This document shows, piece by piece, positions 1 through 9,208 of a stretch of 64,000 bases of DNA. Every line of letters begins with the position of its first letter. The stretch's first letter is position 1. The stretch is from Opitutaceae bacterium (lineage in GTDB: Bacteria; Verrucomicrobiota; Verrucomicrobiia; Opitutales; Opitutaceae): NCBI GenBank assembly GCA_027482185.1, contig JAIXWF010000019.1, forward strand, positions 248,001-312,000. The letters run 5' to 3'. The notes under the pieces are model-generated. The model did no database searches, was not told the origin of the DNA, and was given only the letters and a program-made list of their open reading frames with translations. Made by a program: the position numbers and the translations under genes.

Positions 1-1
1 G

Positions 2-295
2 CAGAACCTCCTCGTCAACGTCCGCACCGCCGTGCGCGCCGTCGAATCCAACCGTTCCGCCGTCGAGATCGCCGCCAAGGCGACCGAATTGGCGGAACGC
101 CAGTACGACCAGCAGAAGGCCCGTTTCGACGCCGGCTTGTCGACCAGCCGGCTCGTCCTCCTCGCCCAGGACGATCTTGAAACCGCACGCTTCCAGGAAT
201 TGAGCGCCCGTCTCGCCCTCCGCCGCGCCGTCGCCGAACTCCAGCGTCTCGAAGGCAGCTCGCTCGAACGCTTCGGCGTTGCCTCCGCCCGCTGA
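2..295 (+). CDS. TolC-family outer membrane efflux protein, C-terminal fragment (5' end outside window)
   Basis: The reading frame is open from the window edge to a TGA at 293-295, so only the last 97 or so residues are seen. They are helical and rich in Ala, Glu and Arg, with the pattern AERQYDQQKARFDAGLST followed by LVLLAQDDLETARFQEL. That is the second long coiled-coil hairpin of TolC/OprM/NodT-type proteins, which form the outer-membrane and periplasmic tunnel of tripartite exporters. The GTG at 32 is internal to this helix, so the true start lies upstream. A second TolC-family gene lies at 7671-9077 on the other strand. The family call is good; the substrate is unknown. Confidence 0.75.
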   Translation, partial: QNLLVNVRTAVRAVESNRSAVEIAAKATELAERQYDQQKARFDAGLSTSRLVLLAQDDLETARFQELSARLALRRAVAELQRLEGSSLERFGVASAR

Positions 296-375
296 GGGCC
301 CGCCGTATCCGCCGCGGACGGACCGCCGAAATCCGCGCTCGCCCCCTGCCGCGCCGCCGCGTCTGATCGGCGGCG

Positions 376-954
376 ATGTCCGCCGCACTCCAGGTCCGCC
401 TGCTGCTCTGGCTCTGGCTCGGGGCCGCGTTCTATGCCGGCTACGCCGGCTGGATCGCCCGCCTGCCGCTCACGGCGCTGCCCGCCGTGGCGCTGCTGCT
501 CGCGGCCGCCGCCTTGGCCGCGGGCCGCCGGCTCCCCGCGATGCGCGCCTGGCTCGCCGCCCTCGATCTGCGCACCCTCGTGCTGCTCCACGCCGTCCGG
601 CTCGTCGGCCTCTTCTTCATCCCGCTCTATCTCCGGGGCGATCTGCCGCGCGCCTTCGCCGTCGCGGGCGCCTCCGGCGAGACCCTCGTGGCTCTGTTCG
701 CCGTCGCTCTCGCGGCCCTCCCGCTCGCGGAACCGCGGCGGCGAAGGCTCCTGCTGATCTGGAGTGTCGTCGGGCTGATGGATTTCATGCTGCTGGGCCT
801 CACGCTCCTGCGGCTGCTCGCCGCCGGCGAAGGCAACTTCGGCGCCTTTGCCGTCCTGCCGCTGAGTCTCGTACCCACGCTGCTCGTCCCGCTGCTGCTG
901 GCGACCCACGGCCTCGTGCTGGCCCGGCTCCTGCGGCCTCCAACCGCCGCTTGA
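376..954 (+). CDS. Six-helix integral membrane protein of unknown function
   Basis: This 192-residue protein is almost wholly hydrophobic. About six membrane segments can be seen, at roughly residues 8-26, 31-50, 66-86, 98-118, 124-148 and 155-187, joined by short Arg-rich loops (for example EPRRRRLLL near residue 120). No catalytic motif is recognised. It starts with ATG 80 bases after the TolC-like fragment and is followed after 38 bases by a pilin-like gene on the same strand, so it may be co-transcribed with them. The coding call rests on hydrophobic periodicity typical of a real membrane protein. The function is not known. Confidence 0.65.
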   Translation: MSAALQVRLLLWLWLGAAFYAGYAGWIARLPLTALPAVALLLAAAALAAGRRLPAMRAWLAALDLRTLVLLHAVRLVGLFFIPLYLRGDLPRAFAVAGASGETLVALFAVALAALPLAEPRRRRLLLIWSVVGLMDFMLLGLTLLRLLAAGEGNFGAFAVLPLSLVPTLLVPLLLATHGLVLARLLRPPTAA

Positions 955-992
955 TCTCCCGCCCCCGCGCGGCTTCACTCGGCCACCAAGCG

Positions 993-1502
993 ATGCGCCG
1001 CCCCGCCTTTTCCCGTTCCCGCCGCCAAGCCGGGTTCTCCCTGGTGGAGCTTTCGGTCGTCCTGCTGATCATCAGTCTCCTGTCCGCGCTCGCCCTCCCG
1101 GGCTACCGCAAAATCCAGCTCAGCGCCCGCTCCGCCGCCGTCGAGAACGACCTCCGCGTATTCGCCGGCGCCTTCCAGAACTACGCGCACGACAAAGGCG
1201 ATTGGCCGGTCGACGGCGCCGCCCCCGGCGAGATCCCCGAGGGCATGGCGAACTACCTCGCCCGGACGACGTGGCAGCAGCCCACGCCCATCGGCGGCGC
1301 CTATTCCTGGACGCCCAACACCCTGCAGCAGGGCGAGCGCTACCGCGCCGCCCTCATGATCGAAGCCGTCGACGGCAAGCCGGTCAGCGCCGACCTCAAC
1401 CAGCTTGTCGAGATCGACCGCAAACTCGACGACGGCAACCTCGACACCGGCAACTTCCGGCTCGGTTTCCGCAACCAACCCGTGTTCGTGATCGAACATT
1501 GA
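993..1502 (+). CDS. Type IV pilin-like (prepilin-type cleavage/methylation) protein
   Basis: The 169-residue product begins with a short basic leader and then GFSLVELSVVLLIISLLSA, the classic class III prepilin signal: cleavage after Gly14, methylated Phe as the new N-terminus, and Glu at +5. The hydrophobic alpha1 helix continues into LPGYRKIQ. The rest is a small globular domain with a YAHDKGDWP segment, as in the type II secretion-like pseudopilins abundant in Verrucomicrobiota. The frame stays open far upstream, but the ATG at 993 puts the leader at normal length and avoids overlap with the membrane gene. It is probably processed by a PilD-type peptidase in the inner membrane. No prepilin peptidase or assembly ATPase is in the window. 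Confidence 0.85.
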   Translation: MRRPAFSRSRRQAGFSLVELSVVLLIISLLSALALPGYRKIQLSARSAAVENDLRVFAGAFQNYAHDKGDWPVDGAAPGEIPEGMANYLARTTWQQPTPIGGAYSWTPNTLQQGERYRAALMIEAVDGKPVSADLNQLVEIDRKLDDGNLDTGNFRLGFRNQPVFVIEH

Positions 1503-1521
1503 ACCCGGCCCGCGCGTCCCG

Positions 1522-2289
1522 ATGTTCCAAGTCACTCTCGTAAACCTCGCCGCGGACGCCTCCGCCGCCGACACCGCCTACGACCGGAGCGATCTCGGCG
1601 AACTGCCGCCGGACGCCGTGCAGGCCCTCCTCGAGCGGTTCGCGCGCATCGACGCCGTCGGCAACGCGGAGGCGGAGCCGCAGGTCAACCTCTCCGCCCG
1701 CGCCGGCAAGTTCTTCGTGCGCACCGGCCGGGGGAAACTCTTTCTCTACAACGCCCGCGACGCGGCCCAATCCTACGCGGAGCTTTCGGCCGCCGAGATC
1801 GTCGCGCAACTGCTGGGCGACGAAGCCGGCGCGGGGCCGGCGTCGGCCGCCGCCGATGCCACCTCCGCCCCGCCCGCCGCGAAGCCGCGGCCGGCCAACC
1901 GCGGCATTGCCGTGGCGATCCTCGCCGCCGGGCTGGCCGTGAACGCGTACACCGCGTACTCCGCCTTCAATACCCAGACCGTCAACCCGCGGCCCGCCGT
2001 CACGCTCGTGACCGATCCGGCCGAGGTCTCGAATCGCCTGCGGGAATTCGCCGGCACCTACGCGACCGGCGGCCAACCGGGCGACCGGGTGATCGAGATC
2101 CGGGCGGACGGCACCGCCCTCTTCTCCGCTCTCGGCGCCAAGGGCGTGCGCAATTACGGCAGCGAAACCTTCAAGCTCGGCAAACACGGCGGCAAGTTCG
2201 CCCTTGCCCTGCGCGACGCCGGCCTGATCGAAATCCAGAACCTGGATACGGTGGTGTACTACCGCGACACCTACCGGCGGACGAAGTAG
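1522..2289 (+). CDS. Single-pass membrane protein of unknown function
   Basis: The 255-residue protein has an N-terminal domain (about 1-105) containing ARAGKFFVRTGRGKLFLYNA, an Ala/Pro linker (about 110-127), one predicted membrane helix (about 128-150, GIAVAILAAGLAVNAYTAY) and a C-terminal domain of about 105 residues that ends in VVYYRDTYRRTK. The C-terminal part is rich in short beta-like segments. I do not recognise a family. It follows the pilin-like gene by 19 bases on the same strand, so co-expression is likely. It ends only 9 bases from the stop of the convergent ppk1 gene, leaving almost no room for a terminator. Confidence 0.65.
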   Translation: MFQVTLVNLAADASAADTAYDRSDLGELPPDAVQALLERFARIDAVGNAEAEPQVNLSARAGKFFVRTGRGKLFLYNARDAAQSYAELSAAEIVAQLLGDEAGAGPASAAADATSAPPAAKPRPANRGIAVAILAAGLAVNAYTAYSAFNTQTVNPRPAVTLVTDPAEVSNRLREFAGTYATGGQPGDRVIEIRADGTALFSALGAKGVRNYGSETFKLGKHGGKFALALRDAGLIEIQNLDTVVYYRDTYRRTK

Positions 2290-2298
2290 CGCCGGCGG

Positions 2299-4500
2299 TC
2301 AGTCTGCCGCGGCGTCCGGCGGGAAATCCCGCACGACCACGGCGCCGGGTTCGGCCGCCCGCGCCGTTGCCGCGGCCATGAAATAGCGCTGCGCCCGGAA
2401 CCCGCTCTCGCCCGGCGCCCGCACCGGCGGCGCGTAGGTGCCGTCGGGCTGCAGCTCGCGCGCGTCCTCGTTGTCGCGGAGCTCGGTCGGGAGCAGTTCC
2501 TCGCAGAGGCGCCGCCGCAGCGCCGGATCCTCGATCGGGAAAACGGCTTCCACCCGGCGGAAGAAATTCCGCGGCATCCAGTCGGCGCTGCCGGCGAACA
2601 CCAGCGGATCGCCGCCGTTGCCGAAATAGAAGACCCGCGCGTGCTCGAGGTACCGGCCCACGATGTTGCGCAGCCGGATGTTTTCGCTCTGCCCCGGCAC
2701 CCCGGGCACCAGGCAGCACGTGGCGCGCACGATCAGGTCGATCTTCACCCCGGCCCGCGACGCGGCGTAGAGATTCCGGATGGTCTCGGGGTCGACCAGC
2801 TTGTTCATCTTCGCGATGATCCGGCCGGGCCGGCCCGCCGCGGCGAGCGCGGTTTCGGCCGCGATCAGCTCCTGGACCCGGCTGTGCAGGTTGAAAGGCG
2901 CGACCAGCAGGTGCTTGAACTCGGGCTTCCGGCCCAGGCCCGTGAGCGTGTTGAAGAGCTGGGCCACTTCCGCCGCGAGGTGCTCCCGGCAGGTCAGCAG
3001 GCTGAGATCGGTGTAGAGGCGGGCCGTCTTGGGATTGTAGTTGCCCGTGCCGAGATGCAGGTAGCGGCGGAGCACGGCGCCCTCGCGGCGGACCACGAGG
3101 CAGCACTTGCAGTGGGTCTTGTGGCCGACGAGGCCGTACACGACGTGCACGCCCGCCTCCTCCAGTTCGCGGGCCCACTTGATGTTGTTGGCCTCGTCGA
3201 AGCGCGCCATCAGCTCCACGAGGGCGGTGACCTGCTTCCCGGCCATCGACGCCGCGATCAGCGCGCGCACGATCGGCGAATCGCCGCTTGTGCGGTAAAG
3301 GGTCTGCTTGATCGCGAGCACATCCGCGTCGCGGGCCGCCTGCTCCACGAACGCGACGACCGGATTGAACGACTCGTAGGGATGGTGCAGCAGCACATCC
3401 CGTTCGCGGATCAGTTCGAAGATGTCGCGGTGCTGCGCCAGGCCCGAGGTCTCGGCCGGGACGAAAGGCGCAAATTTCAGGTCCGGCCGGTCGATCAGGT
3501 CGTAAAGGCTCATCAACCGCAGCAGGTTCAACGGCGCCGGCAGCCGGATCACGTGTTCCGCCGCCAGGCCGAGGTGGCCGCAGAGATCGCCCAGCAGCCC
3601 GGCATCGACGCCGTCCTCGATCTCGAGGCGCACCGCTTCGCCGCGCCGCAGATTGCGCAATTCCTCCTCGATCTTCTTCAGCAGATTGTCCGATTCCTCC
3701 TCGTCGATGTAGAGATCGCTGTTCCGCGTGACGCGGAACGCGTGGGCCTGGCGGACCCGGTAGCCCGGAAAGAGCCGGTCCGAACAGAGCTTCAGCACCT
3801 CGCTGAGAAAGATGAGCCGCATCGGGCCTTCGTCGCCCGGCCGGATCTGCACGATGCGCGGCAGGCTCCGCGGCACCGGCAGGATCACCATGATCTTCTC
3901 CTCTTCCGGCGTCTCGGGATGATCGAGCGAGAGCAGCACGTTCATCGTCTTGTTCGCCAGCTGCGGGAAGGGGTGGGCCTGGTCGACCGCCAGCGGCGTC
4001 AGCACGGGCATCACCTGGGTCTCGAAGTGGTGCAGGATCCATTCGCGCTCGGCGTCGTCGAGCTGCGCGCCGGTCCGGAAGTGGATGCCCTGCTCGGCCA
4101 GCAACGGCACCAGCTCGCGGTGCCAGCAGGCGTACTGGTCGGCGACCAGCGTGTTCACCTCGCGCTTGATGCGCCGCAGCTGCTCGCGCGGTGTCAGGCC
4201 GTCGATGCTCAGGCCGCCGGATCCGGAATCCGCCTGCTGCATGATGCCGGCGACGCGGATCTCGAAAAACTCGTCGAGATTCGAACTCACGATCGCGAGA
4301 AACTTCACGCGCTCGAGCAACGGGTTGCCCGCCGAACGCGCCTGCTCCAGCACCCGCCGGTTGAAGGCCAGCCAGCTCTGCTCGCGGTTCCCGAACACCG
4401 ACTTCGTCCCGGCGGCCTCCGGCTCGGGCGCCGGGAGCGCCGGCGACGGCCGGGAGGTGGCGGGGCGGCGCGGGGCGGGACTGCGTTTGGGACGGTTCAC
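2299..4500 (-). CDS. ppk1: Polyphosphate kinase 1
   Basis: This 733-residue protein reversibly transfers the ATP gamma-phosphate to polyphosphate. Recognisable family features include the N-terminal SWLAFNRRVLEQA, the EFFEIRVAG segment, and the two PLD-like catalytic halves with GHKTHCKCCLVVRREG (phospho-accepting His near residue 457) and LHLGTGNYNPKTARLYTD. A late KMNKLVDPETIRNLY motif is also present. Length is close to the usual 690-740. The start is a GTG at 4500; the first 30 residues are a Pro/Ala-rich extension of unclear reality. It lies 82 bases downstream of the exporter operon on the same strand and may be read with it. Family assignment is secure. Confidence 0.97.
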   Translation of the reverse strand: MNRPKRSPAPRRPATSRPSPALPAPEPEAAGTKSVFGNREQSWLAFNRRVLEQARSAGNPLLERVKFLAIVSSNLDEFFEIRVAGIMQQADSGSGGLSIDGLTPREQLRRIKREVNTLVADQYACWHRELVPLLAEQGIHFRTGAQLDDAEREWILHHFETQVMPVLTPLAVDQAHPFPQLANKTMNVLLSLDHPETPEEEKIMVILPVPRSLPRIVQIRPGDEGPMRLIFLSEVLKLCSDRLFPGYRVRQAHAFRVTRNSDLYIDEEESDNLLKKIEEELRNLRRGEAVRLEIEDGVDAGLLGDLCGHLGLAAEHVIRLPAPLNLLRLMSLYDLIDRPDLKFAPFVPAETSGLAQHRDIFELIRERDVLLHHPYESFNPVVAFVEQAARDADVLAIKQTLYRTSGDSPIVRALIAASMAGKQVTALVELMARFDEANNIKWARELEEAGVHVVYGLVGHKTHCKCCLVVRREGAVLRRYLHLGTGNYNPKTARLYTDLSLLTCREHLAAEVAQLFNTLTGLGRKPEFKHLLVAPFNLHSRVQELIAAETALAAAGRPGRIIAKMNKLVDPETIRNLYAASRAGVKIDLIVRATCCLVPGVPGQSENIRLRNIVGRYLEHARVFYFGNGGDPLVFAGSADWMPRNFFRRVEAVFPIEDPALRRRLCEELLPTELRDNEDARELQPDGTYAPPVRAPGESGFRAQRYFMAAATARAAEPGAVVVRDFPPDAAAD

Positions 4501-4582
4501 GGATAAAGCCCGCCACCATGGGCCGGGTCGGCCGTTTTCGCCAGCCGCAAGCGTTCCGTCACCGGATTGTCACCGGGTCGGC

Positions 4583-5287
4583 TCAACCCACGAACAGCCC
4601 GTCCCGCATGGGCCGCGTATGGTCGCAGCGCTGCGCGATTTCCGGATTGTGGGTCACCAAAATGACCGCCTGCCCCTGCTCCTTTGCCAGCCGGGTGATC
4701 AGGTCGAAGACGAGGCCCGAATTCTTGACGTCCAGGTTGCCCGTGGGTTCGTCGGCGAGGAGAATCGTCGGCTGGTTCGCCAGGGCGCGCGCGATCGCCA
4801 CGCGCTGCTGCTCGCCGCCGGAAAGCTGCGTGCCGAGGCGGTGGGTCTTGGCGCCGAGGCCGACGGCGTCGAGCAGGTGCCGCGCCCGGGCTTCCATCTC
4901 CGCGGGCGCCAGCCGGCCCAGTTTCCGCATCGGCATCATCACGTTCTCGAGCGCCGAGAACTCGAGCATCAGGAAGTGGAACTGGAAAACGAAGCCGATG
5001 TGCTCGCCCCGCGCCGCCGTCCGCGCCGCGTCGTCGGTGTTCGACATCACGCGCCCGTTGATCTCGATCTGTCCGCCGTCGGGCTGGTCGAGCAGGCCGA
5101 GCAGGTAAAGCAGCGTGCTTTTGCCGCAGCCGGACGGGCCGACGATGGCGTAGACTTGGCCGCGCCGGGCCTCGAAAGAAACGCCCTTGAGCACGTGGAC
5201 GCGCCCTTCGTCCCGCCCGAGATAACGGTGCAGGTCGGTGCAGCGCAGGGCCACTTCGCCCGGGGCCACGGGGCCGGCCGCGCTCAT
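4583..5287 (-). CDS. ABC transporter ATP-binding protein, LolD/MacB type
   Basis: The 234-residue nucleotide-binding domain has Walker A GPSGCGKST (about residues 51-59), a Q-loop in FVFQFHFLM, signature LSGGEQQR, Walker B ILLADEPTGNLD and the H-loop THNPEIA. The DEPTGNLD version and small size are typical of LolD, MacB and FtsE-type ATPases that power extraction or periplasmic mechanotransmission rather than substrate import. The frame stays open upstream, but the ATG at 5287 sits in a 4-base ATGA overlap with the stop of the FtsX-type permease gene, which points to translational coupling. Together with the adaptor and TolC-like genes upstream it should form a tripartite MacAB-TolC-like exporter. 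Confidence 0.95.
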   Translation of the reverse strand: MSAAGPVAPGEVALRCTDLHRYLGRDEGRVHVLKGVSFEARRGQVYAIVGPSGCGKSTLLYLLGLLDQPDGGQIEINGRVMSNTDDAARTAARGEHIGFVFQFHFLMLEFSALENVMMPMRKLGRLAPAEMEARARHLLDAVGLGAKTHRLGTQLSGGEQQRVAIARALANQPTILLADEPTGNLDVKNSGLVFDLITRLAKEQGQAVILVTHNPEIAQRCDHTRPMRDGLFVG

Positions 5288-6528
5288 TGGGCCGTCCCCC
5301 GCACGATGTCGCCCGGCTCGAGCCGCGCCGCCCGGCGCGCCGGGATGAGGCTCGCGACCATCACCATGATCACCGCGGTGCCGATCGCCGCGGCGTAGTG
5401 CCGCCAGTCGTAAATCACCATGAAGCGGTCCGACTTGAAGATGCCGCTGATCGACAGCGGCACTTGACCGACCAACCACGTGACGCCGGCCCCGAACAGG
5501 GCGCCGACGACCGCGCCGATCGCGAGCACGATCCCCGCCTGCCAAAGGAAGATGCGCGTGATGTCGCGCCGCTCGTAGCCCATCGAGCGCAGAATCGCGA
5601 TGTCCTTGGTCTTCTCCAGCACGATCATCGCAAGGGTATTGAACATCGCCAGGCTGGCGATGAGCGTGAAAACCGTGACGGTGATACCCGTGGACACGCG
5701 CAGGGCGCGGAACACTTCGAGCCAGGACTTCTCGCGCTCCTGCCAGGGCTTGGCGCCGTGCCGCAGCACGGCCTCCATCCGCGCCGCATCGGCCGGGGCG
5801 CGCTCCGCATCGTGCAGGTTGATCTGCAGGTAAGTCGCGCCGGACGGCTTCCGGAGCAGCGAGCGAACCTCGGGCAGGTGCAGGTAAATGTTCGTCTTGT
5901 CGACCTCGCGGTAGCCGGTCTCGAAAATCGCGGAGACGACGAAGCGGCGCGATTCGCCGCGCGCGGCGATGACGACGGAATCGCCCACCGCCAGCTGCAG
6001 GCGGTCCGCCAGCACGCGCCCGACCAGCGCGCCGGAATTGGCGTTGCGGAAATCCTCGAGTTTGCCGGCCGTGATCTGCTGGCCGAGGTCCGAGACGCGG
6101 AGGTGATCCTCGAGCCGGATCCCGAACATCTGCGCATCCTCGGTCTTGAACGAACTCGTGATCTGGATGCTGCCGCGCAGGACGGCGGACACGCCCCGGA
6201 CGTTCGCAAAATCCCGCAGCGCATCGATGATGCGCTGCGGCTCCTCCACGCCCTCGATGTACTTCACGCCCTCGCGCTGCGCGAAATAGAAATCGCTGGC
6301 CCCGGCCGCCGCCATGCTGCGCATGGTGTCCTGCAGCCGATCCTCGATGCGGATCGCGCCGTTGATCCCGAGCAGCGTCCGCGTGAAGATGTCCTCGAAA
6401 CCGCTGGTGGTCGCCTGCGTGACGATGAAGAGACCGACGCCGAGCACCGTGCAGGACAGGCTCATGAACATGGCCCGCTTCTTCGCCGTCAGGAAACGGT
6501 AGGCGATGCGCAGGTTCGGCGAAATCAC
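5284..6528 (-). CDS. FtsX-family ABC transporter permease (MacB/LolC-like)
   Basis: This 414-residue inner-membrane protein has the MacB topology: one N-terminal helix (about 17-38), a large periplasmic domain (about 40-270), and three C-terminal helices (about 275-300, 322-347, 375-398). The cytoplasmic loop KTKDIAILRSMGYERRDI is the family's coupling-helix signature, and the tail SLIPARRAARLEPGDIVRG is the standard FtsX end. It lacks a fused ATPase, which is supplied by the overlapping gene at 4583-5287. The start is GTG at 6528, 28 bases after the adaptor stop. It most likely moves a lipid, lipoprotein, peptide or drug outward with the TolC-like partner. Confidence 0.94.
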   Translation of the reverse strand: MISPNLRIAYRFLTAKKRAMFMSLSCTVLGVGLFIVTQATTSGFEDIFTRTLLGINGAIRIEDRLQDTMRSMAAAGASDFYFAQREGVKYIEGVEEPQRIIDALRDFANVRGVSAVLRGSIQITSSFKTEDAQMFGIRLEDHLRVSDLGQQITAGKLEDFRNANSGALVGRVLADRLQLAVGDSVVIAARGESRRFVVSAIFETGYREVDKTNIYLHLPEVRSLLRKPSGATYLQINLHDAERAPADAARMEAVLRHGAKPWQEREKSWLEVFRALRVSTGITVTVFTLIASLAMFNTLAMIVLEKTKDIAILRSMGYERRDITRIFLWQAGIVLAIGAVVGALFGAGVTWLVGQVPLSISGIFKSDRFMVIYDWRHYAAAIGTAVIMVMVASLIPARRAARLEPGDIVRGTAQ

Positions 6529-6556
6529 GGGCGGCGGAAAAACGAAACCCCGGGCA

Positions 6557-7690
6557 TCAATTCACCTGCTGCGTCCGCACCCGTTTGCCGGGCCGGAGCT
6601 GGTCCTGGTTCTCCACGATCACCAGTTCGCCGTCCTTCAGACCGGACCGGACCTCGACGACATTGAGCGCCACGAAACCGAGTTCGAGCTTCCGCTGCTC
6701 GATGCGGCCGCCCGCCACCACGTAGACCTGGTTGCCGTTGAAGAGCGCGCGCCGCGGGATGACCAATTGGTTGGTGCGGCGATCCACCGTGATCGTCGTC
6801 TCGCCCGTGCTGCCGGGCTTGAGCCGCGTGGGATCCACCTTCACGTCGAGGTAGACGGTGAACCGCTGCGTCTCGTCGGCCGTCGGCAGCAGTTTCGACA
6901 CCGTGGCGTCGAACGACTCGCTCCCGTACGTGAGCAGCCGGAGTTTGGCGGTCTGGCCGAGCTTCACCCGGCCGAAATTTTCCTCGCTGATCTTGGCGGC
7001 GACGACGCGGATGTTGGAAAATACGCGCGCGACGGGTTGGCCGGCCGTGATCAGCGCGCCGTTCCACGTCAGCGCGCCTTCGACTTCGCCGTCGAAGGGC
7101 GCGCGGATGGTCATCTTCTCCATCTGCAGCTTCATGTCCTCCATCGCGGCCTTGAAGTCGGCCTCGCCCTTCTCGTTGTCGAACTCGGTCACCTTGAGCC
7201 GGGTGTCGATCGCATCGAGCGCCCGCTGCGCGGCCTTCACCTGATCCTCGGAGGTGTTGCCGAGATCGCGGAGCCGCTTCAGATTGTCGAGGGTCTCCTG
7301 GGCGACTTTGCGCTCGGGGTTGTTTTCCAGAATGAGTTTCGCGCGCGCCCGGTCGGAATCGTATTTGCGCTGCGCCTCGTCGATCTGGCGTTGCAGTTCC
7401 TTCGTCTCGAGCTTCACCAGCGGATCGCCGAGTTTGAATTTGTGGCCCGGGTCGATCGCTTCGCACCAGACGACTTCGCCGGCCGCTTTGCTCTTCAGCT
7501 CCTTGATGCCGCCGTCGGCATCCACCCTCACGCTGCCGGTCACGGCGTCGACCGGATCGTCCCGCCGCACGACCGCCACCTGGACGGTGACCTGCAGGCT
7601 GAGGTAAAGGACAACCCCGGCGCCCGCGAGCAGCCCGATCACCACCAGGAGTTTCAGCAGCAGGCCGCCGTTATTTTTGTTCGGTCGCAT
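6557..7690 (-). CDS. Periplasmic adaptor (membrane fusion) protein, MacA/HlyD type
   Basis: The 377-residue product has an N-terminal membrane anchor (about 11-33) followed by a split biotinyl-lipoyl domain (SKAAGEVVWCEAIDPGHKFKLGD and, later, MTIRAPFDGEVEGALTWNG). These flank a long alpha-helical hairpin (about 95-185) and are followed by a beta-barrel and a membrane-proximal domain ending DGELVIVENQDQLRPG. This is the adaptor that links the MacB-like permease to TolC. The ATG at 7690 overlaps the tolC-like gene by 20 bases. An alternative ATG at 7708 adds six residues and has a GAGGA about 12 bases upstream, so the exact start is uncertain. Confidence 0.93.
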   Translation of the reverse strand: MRPNKNNGGLLLKLLVVIGLLAGAGVVLYLSLQVTVQVAVVRRDDPVDAVTGSVRVDADGGIKELKSKAAGEVVWCEAIDPGHKFKLGDPLVKLETKELQRQIDEAQRKYDSDRARAKLILENNPERKVAQETLDNLKRLRDLGNTSEDQVKAAQRALDAIDTRLKVTEFDNEKGEADFKAAMEDMKLQMEKMTIRAPFDGEVEGALTWNGALITAGQPVARVFSNIRVVAAKISEENFGRVKLGQTAKLRLLTYGSESFDATVSKLLPTADETQRFTVYLDVKVDPTRLKPGSTGETTITVDRRTNQLVIPRRALFNGNQVYVVAGGRIEQRKLELGFVALNVVEVRSGLKDGELVIVENQDQLRPGKRVRTQQVN

Positions 7691-9077
7691 AGCGGACAGG
7701 GAAAGCATTCAGAATCGGGTCCTCGCCGGCAATCGCGACGTACTCGCTCCAGCGGCCCAGCAGGGCGGCGCGGGCGGAAAGACGGACGGCGTTGGCCTGG
7801 AGAATTCCGACCTCCGCCCGCTCGACATCGCCCTTGGGCAGATTGCCGAGGGCGGCTTCCTCCGCGATGCGGCGGCGGCCTTCGATCGCGAGCCCATGGC
7901 GGATCTCGGCGAGCTCCACTCCCTCGCGGTCCAGCTTGAGCTGGCGCTCGAGGTGCTGCGCCTGCTGGAGCAACGCCTCCAACTCGGCTGTCTTCCGCAC
8001 TTCGTAGTAACGCTGCGTGGAACGGGCCTCCAACTTGGCGGCCCGCGTCGCGAAACCGTCGAAGATCGCCCACTGCGCACTGATGCTGTAGGTCTGCCGT
8101 GCGACCGCCTGCTGGTTGACCTGGTTCGCGTTGACGTTGGTCGTGTTCTCGAGGCTGTAGCCGGCGTTGGCGAAAAGCTTCGGCAGCAGGCGCACGCTCT
8201 CGGTCCGATAGCGCAGCAGCGATTCCTTGATTTTCAGGTCGAGGATGGCGGCATCGAGCGTGCCCGCCGCGCCTTCCCGCTGCAACGCGGCCCCGAGCGC
8301 GGCCGCCAGCGGCTCGACCGGAGCCGGCGCGGGAATGTCGTCGGGCAAAGACGCCTCCGTCAGCCCGCGGAATCCGGACAGCCGCACGAAGCCCCGCCGG
8401 GTTTGCTCGAAGTCCGATTCGGCCCGCGCCAATTCCAGCGCCGCTTCGCGCACGCGCAGCTTCTCGCCCTCGAGGTCGCCGGTGGAGATCAAGCCGCGCG
8501 CGAACCGGTCCTGGCTCACCTTCACCGCTTCGGTCACGAGCCGATGGGATTCGCGCGCATGCCGCAGCCGCGCCTTGCGCACAATGAGGTCGAGGTAGGC
8601 CTGCCGCAGCAGCACGCACAGCTCGCGGTAGACCTTCGCCGCGCTCTTCCGGGAGGCCTCGAGGCTCAGTCGCGCGGCGGCACTCTGGTTCTTGAGCGCA
8701 CCCCAGTGGAACAGCGCCTGGCTCAGGCCGACGCTGTAGAAAAGCCCGTTGTCGCGGCTGCGGGAACTGTTGTTGCTCGAGATCGACGTCTCGGTGTTGG
8801 CGAAGTTCACATCCGCCCGGAAGCTCGGCAGCCGCGGCGAATCGTCGCGGATCCGGTACGCCTCGCGCTGCGCGATCTCGAATTGCGAACCGATCATCTG
8901 CGGCGACTGCTGGACCGCGCCCGCAAGGATGGCCTTCAGTTCCGGCAGGTAATCCTCCGGCATCGTGCCGGCGATTTCGGCGCGCTGCGCCCGGCCGCAA
9001 ACCGTTGCCCCGAGCGCCACGAGCAAGATCACGGCACGCGGAAAACACCGCAGGATCGGAGAACCGGTCGTTACCAT
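7671..9077 (-). CDS. TolC-family outer membrane efflux protein
   Basis: The 468-residue protein starts with a hydrophobic signal peptide ending near CGRAQ, then shows two repeats of paired long helices, the hallmark of TolC-type trimers. Examples are KVSQDRFARGLISTGDLEGE in the first half and IRHGLAIEGRRRIAEEA in the second. Segments such as YSVGLSQALFHWG and YSISAQWAIFDG match the beta-barrel strands at the start of each half. The ATG at 9077 is preferred to a TTG at 9089. It heads the four-gene exporter operon on the minus strand and is divergent from the methyltransferase-glycosyltransferase gene. The substrate is unknown. Confidence 0.92.
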   Translation of the reverse strand: MVTTGSPILRCFPRAVILLVALGATVCGRAQRAEIAGTMPEDYLPELKAILAGAVQQSPQMIGSQFEIAQREAYRIRDDSPRLPSFRADVNFANTETSISSNNSSRSRDNGLFYSVGLSQALFHWGALKNQSAAARLSLEASRKSAAKVYRELCVLLRQAYLDLIVRKARLRHARESHRLVTEAVKVSQDRFARGLISTGDLEGEKLRVREAALELARAESDFEQTRRGFVRLSGFRGLTEASLPDDIPAPAPVEPLAAALGAALQREGAAGTLDAAILDLKIKESLLRYRTESVRLLPKLFANAGYSLENTTNVNANQVNQQAVARQTYSISAQWAIFDGFATRAAKLEARSTQRYYEVRKTAELEALLQQAQHLERQLKLDREGVELAEIRHGLAIEGRRRIAEEAALGNLPKGDVERAEVGILQANAVRLSARAALLGRWSEYVAIAGEDPILNAFPVRYATEQK

Positions 9078-9208
9078 GAGGGACGTCAAAAGGGAGGGTC
9101 AGACCGCTGGAATTCAAAGGTGATTGCAATCCATAAGTCTTGAGCCCGCCCCCTCCGACGTCGCACGCTTCCGTTCGTTCCGCGCCCCGCGCGGCTTTCG
9201 TCGAATCC
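9078..9208. other. Divergent intergenic region between export operon and glycan genes
   Basis: These 131 bases separate two divergent operons and must hold promoters for both. The part at about 9100-9140 is locally less GC-rich than the surroundings. I could not make out a convincing -35/-10 pair, an operator palindrome or a strong ribosome binding site for either gene. Confidence 0.35.

Noticed and set aside
2287-2300. Terminator between the convergent 1522-2289 gene and ppk1
   Set aside because: Only 9 bases separate the stops and no hairpin was found.
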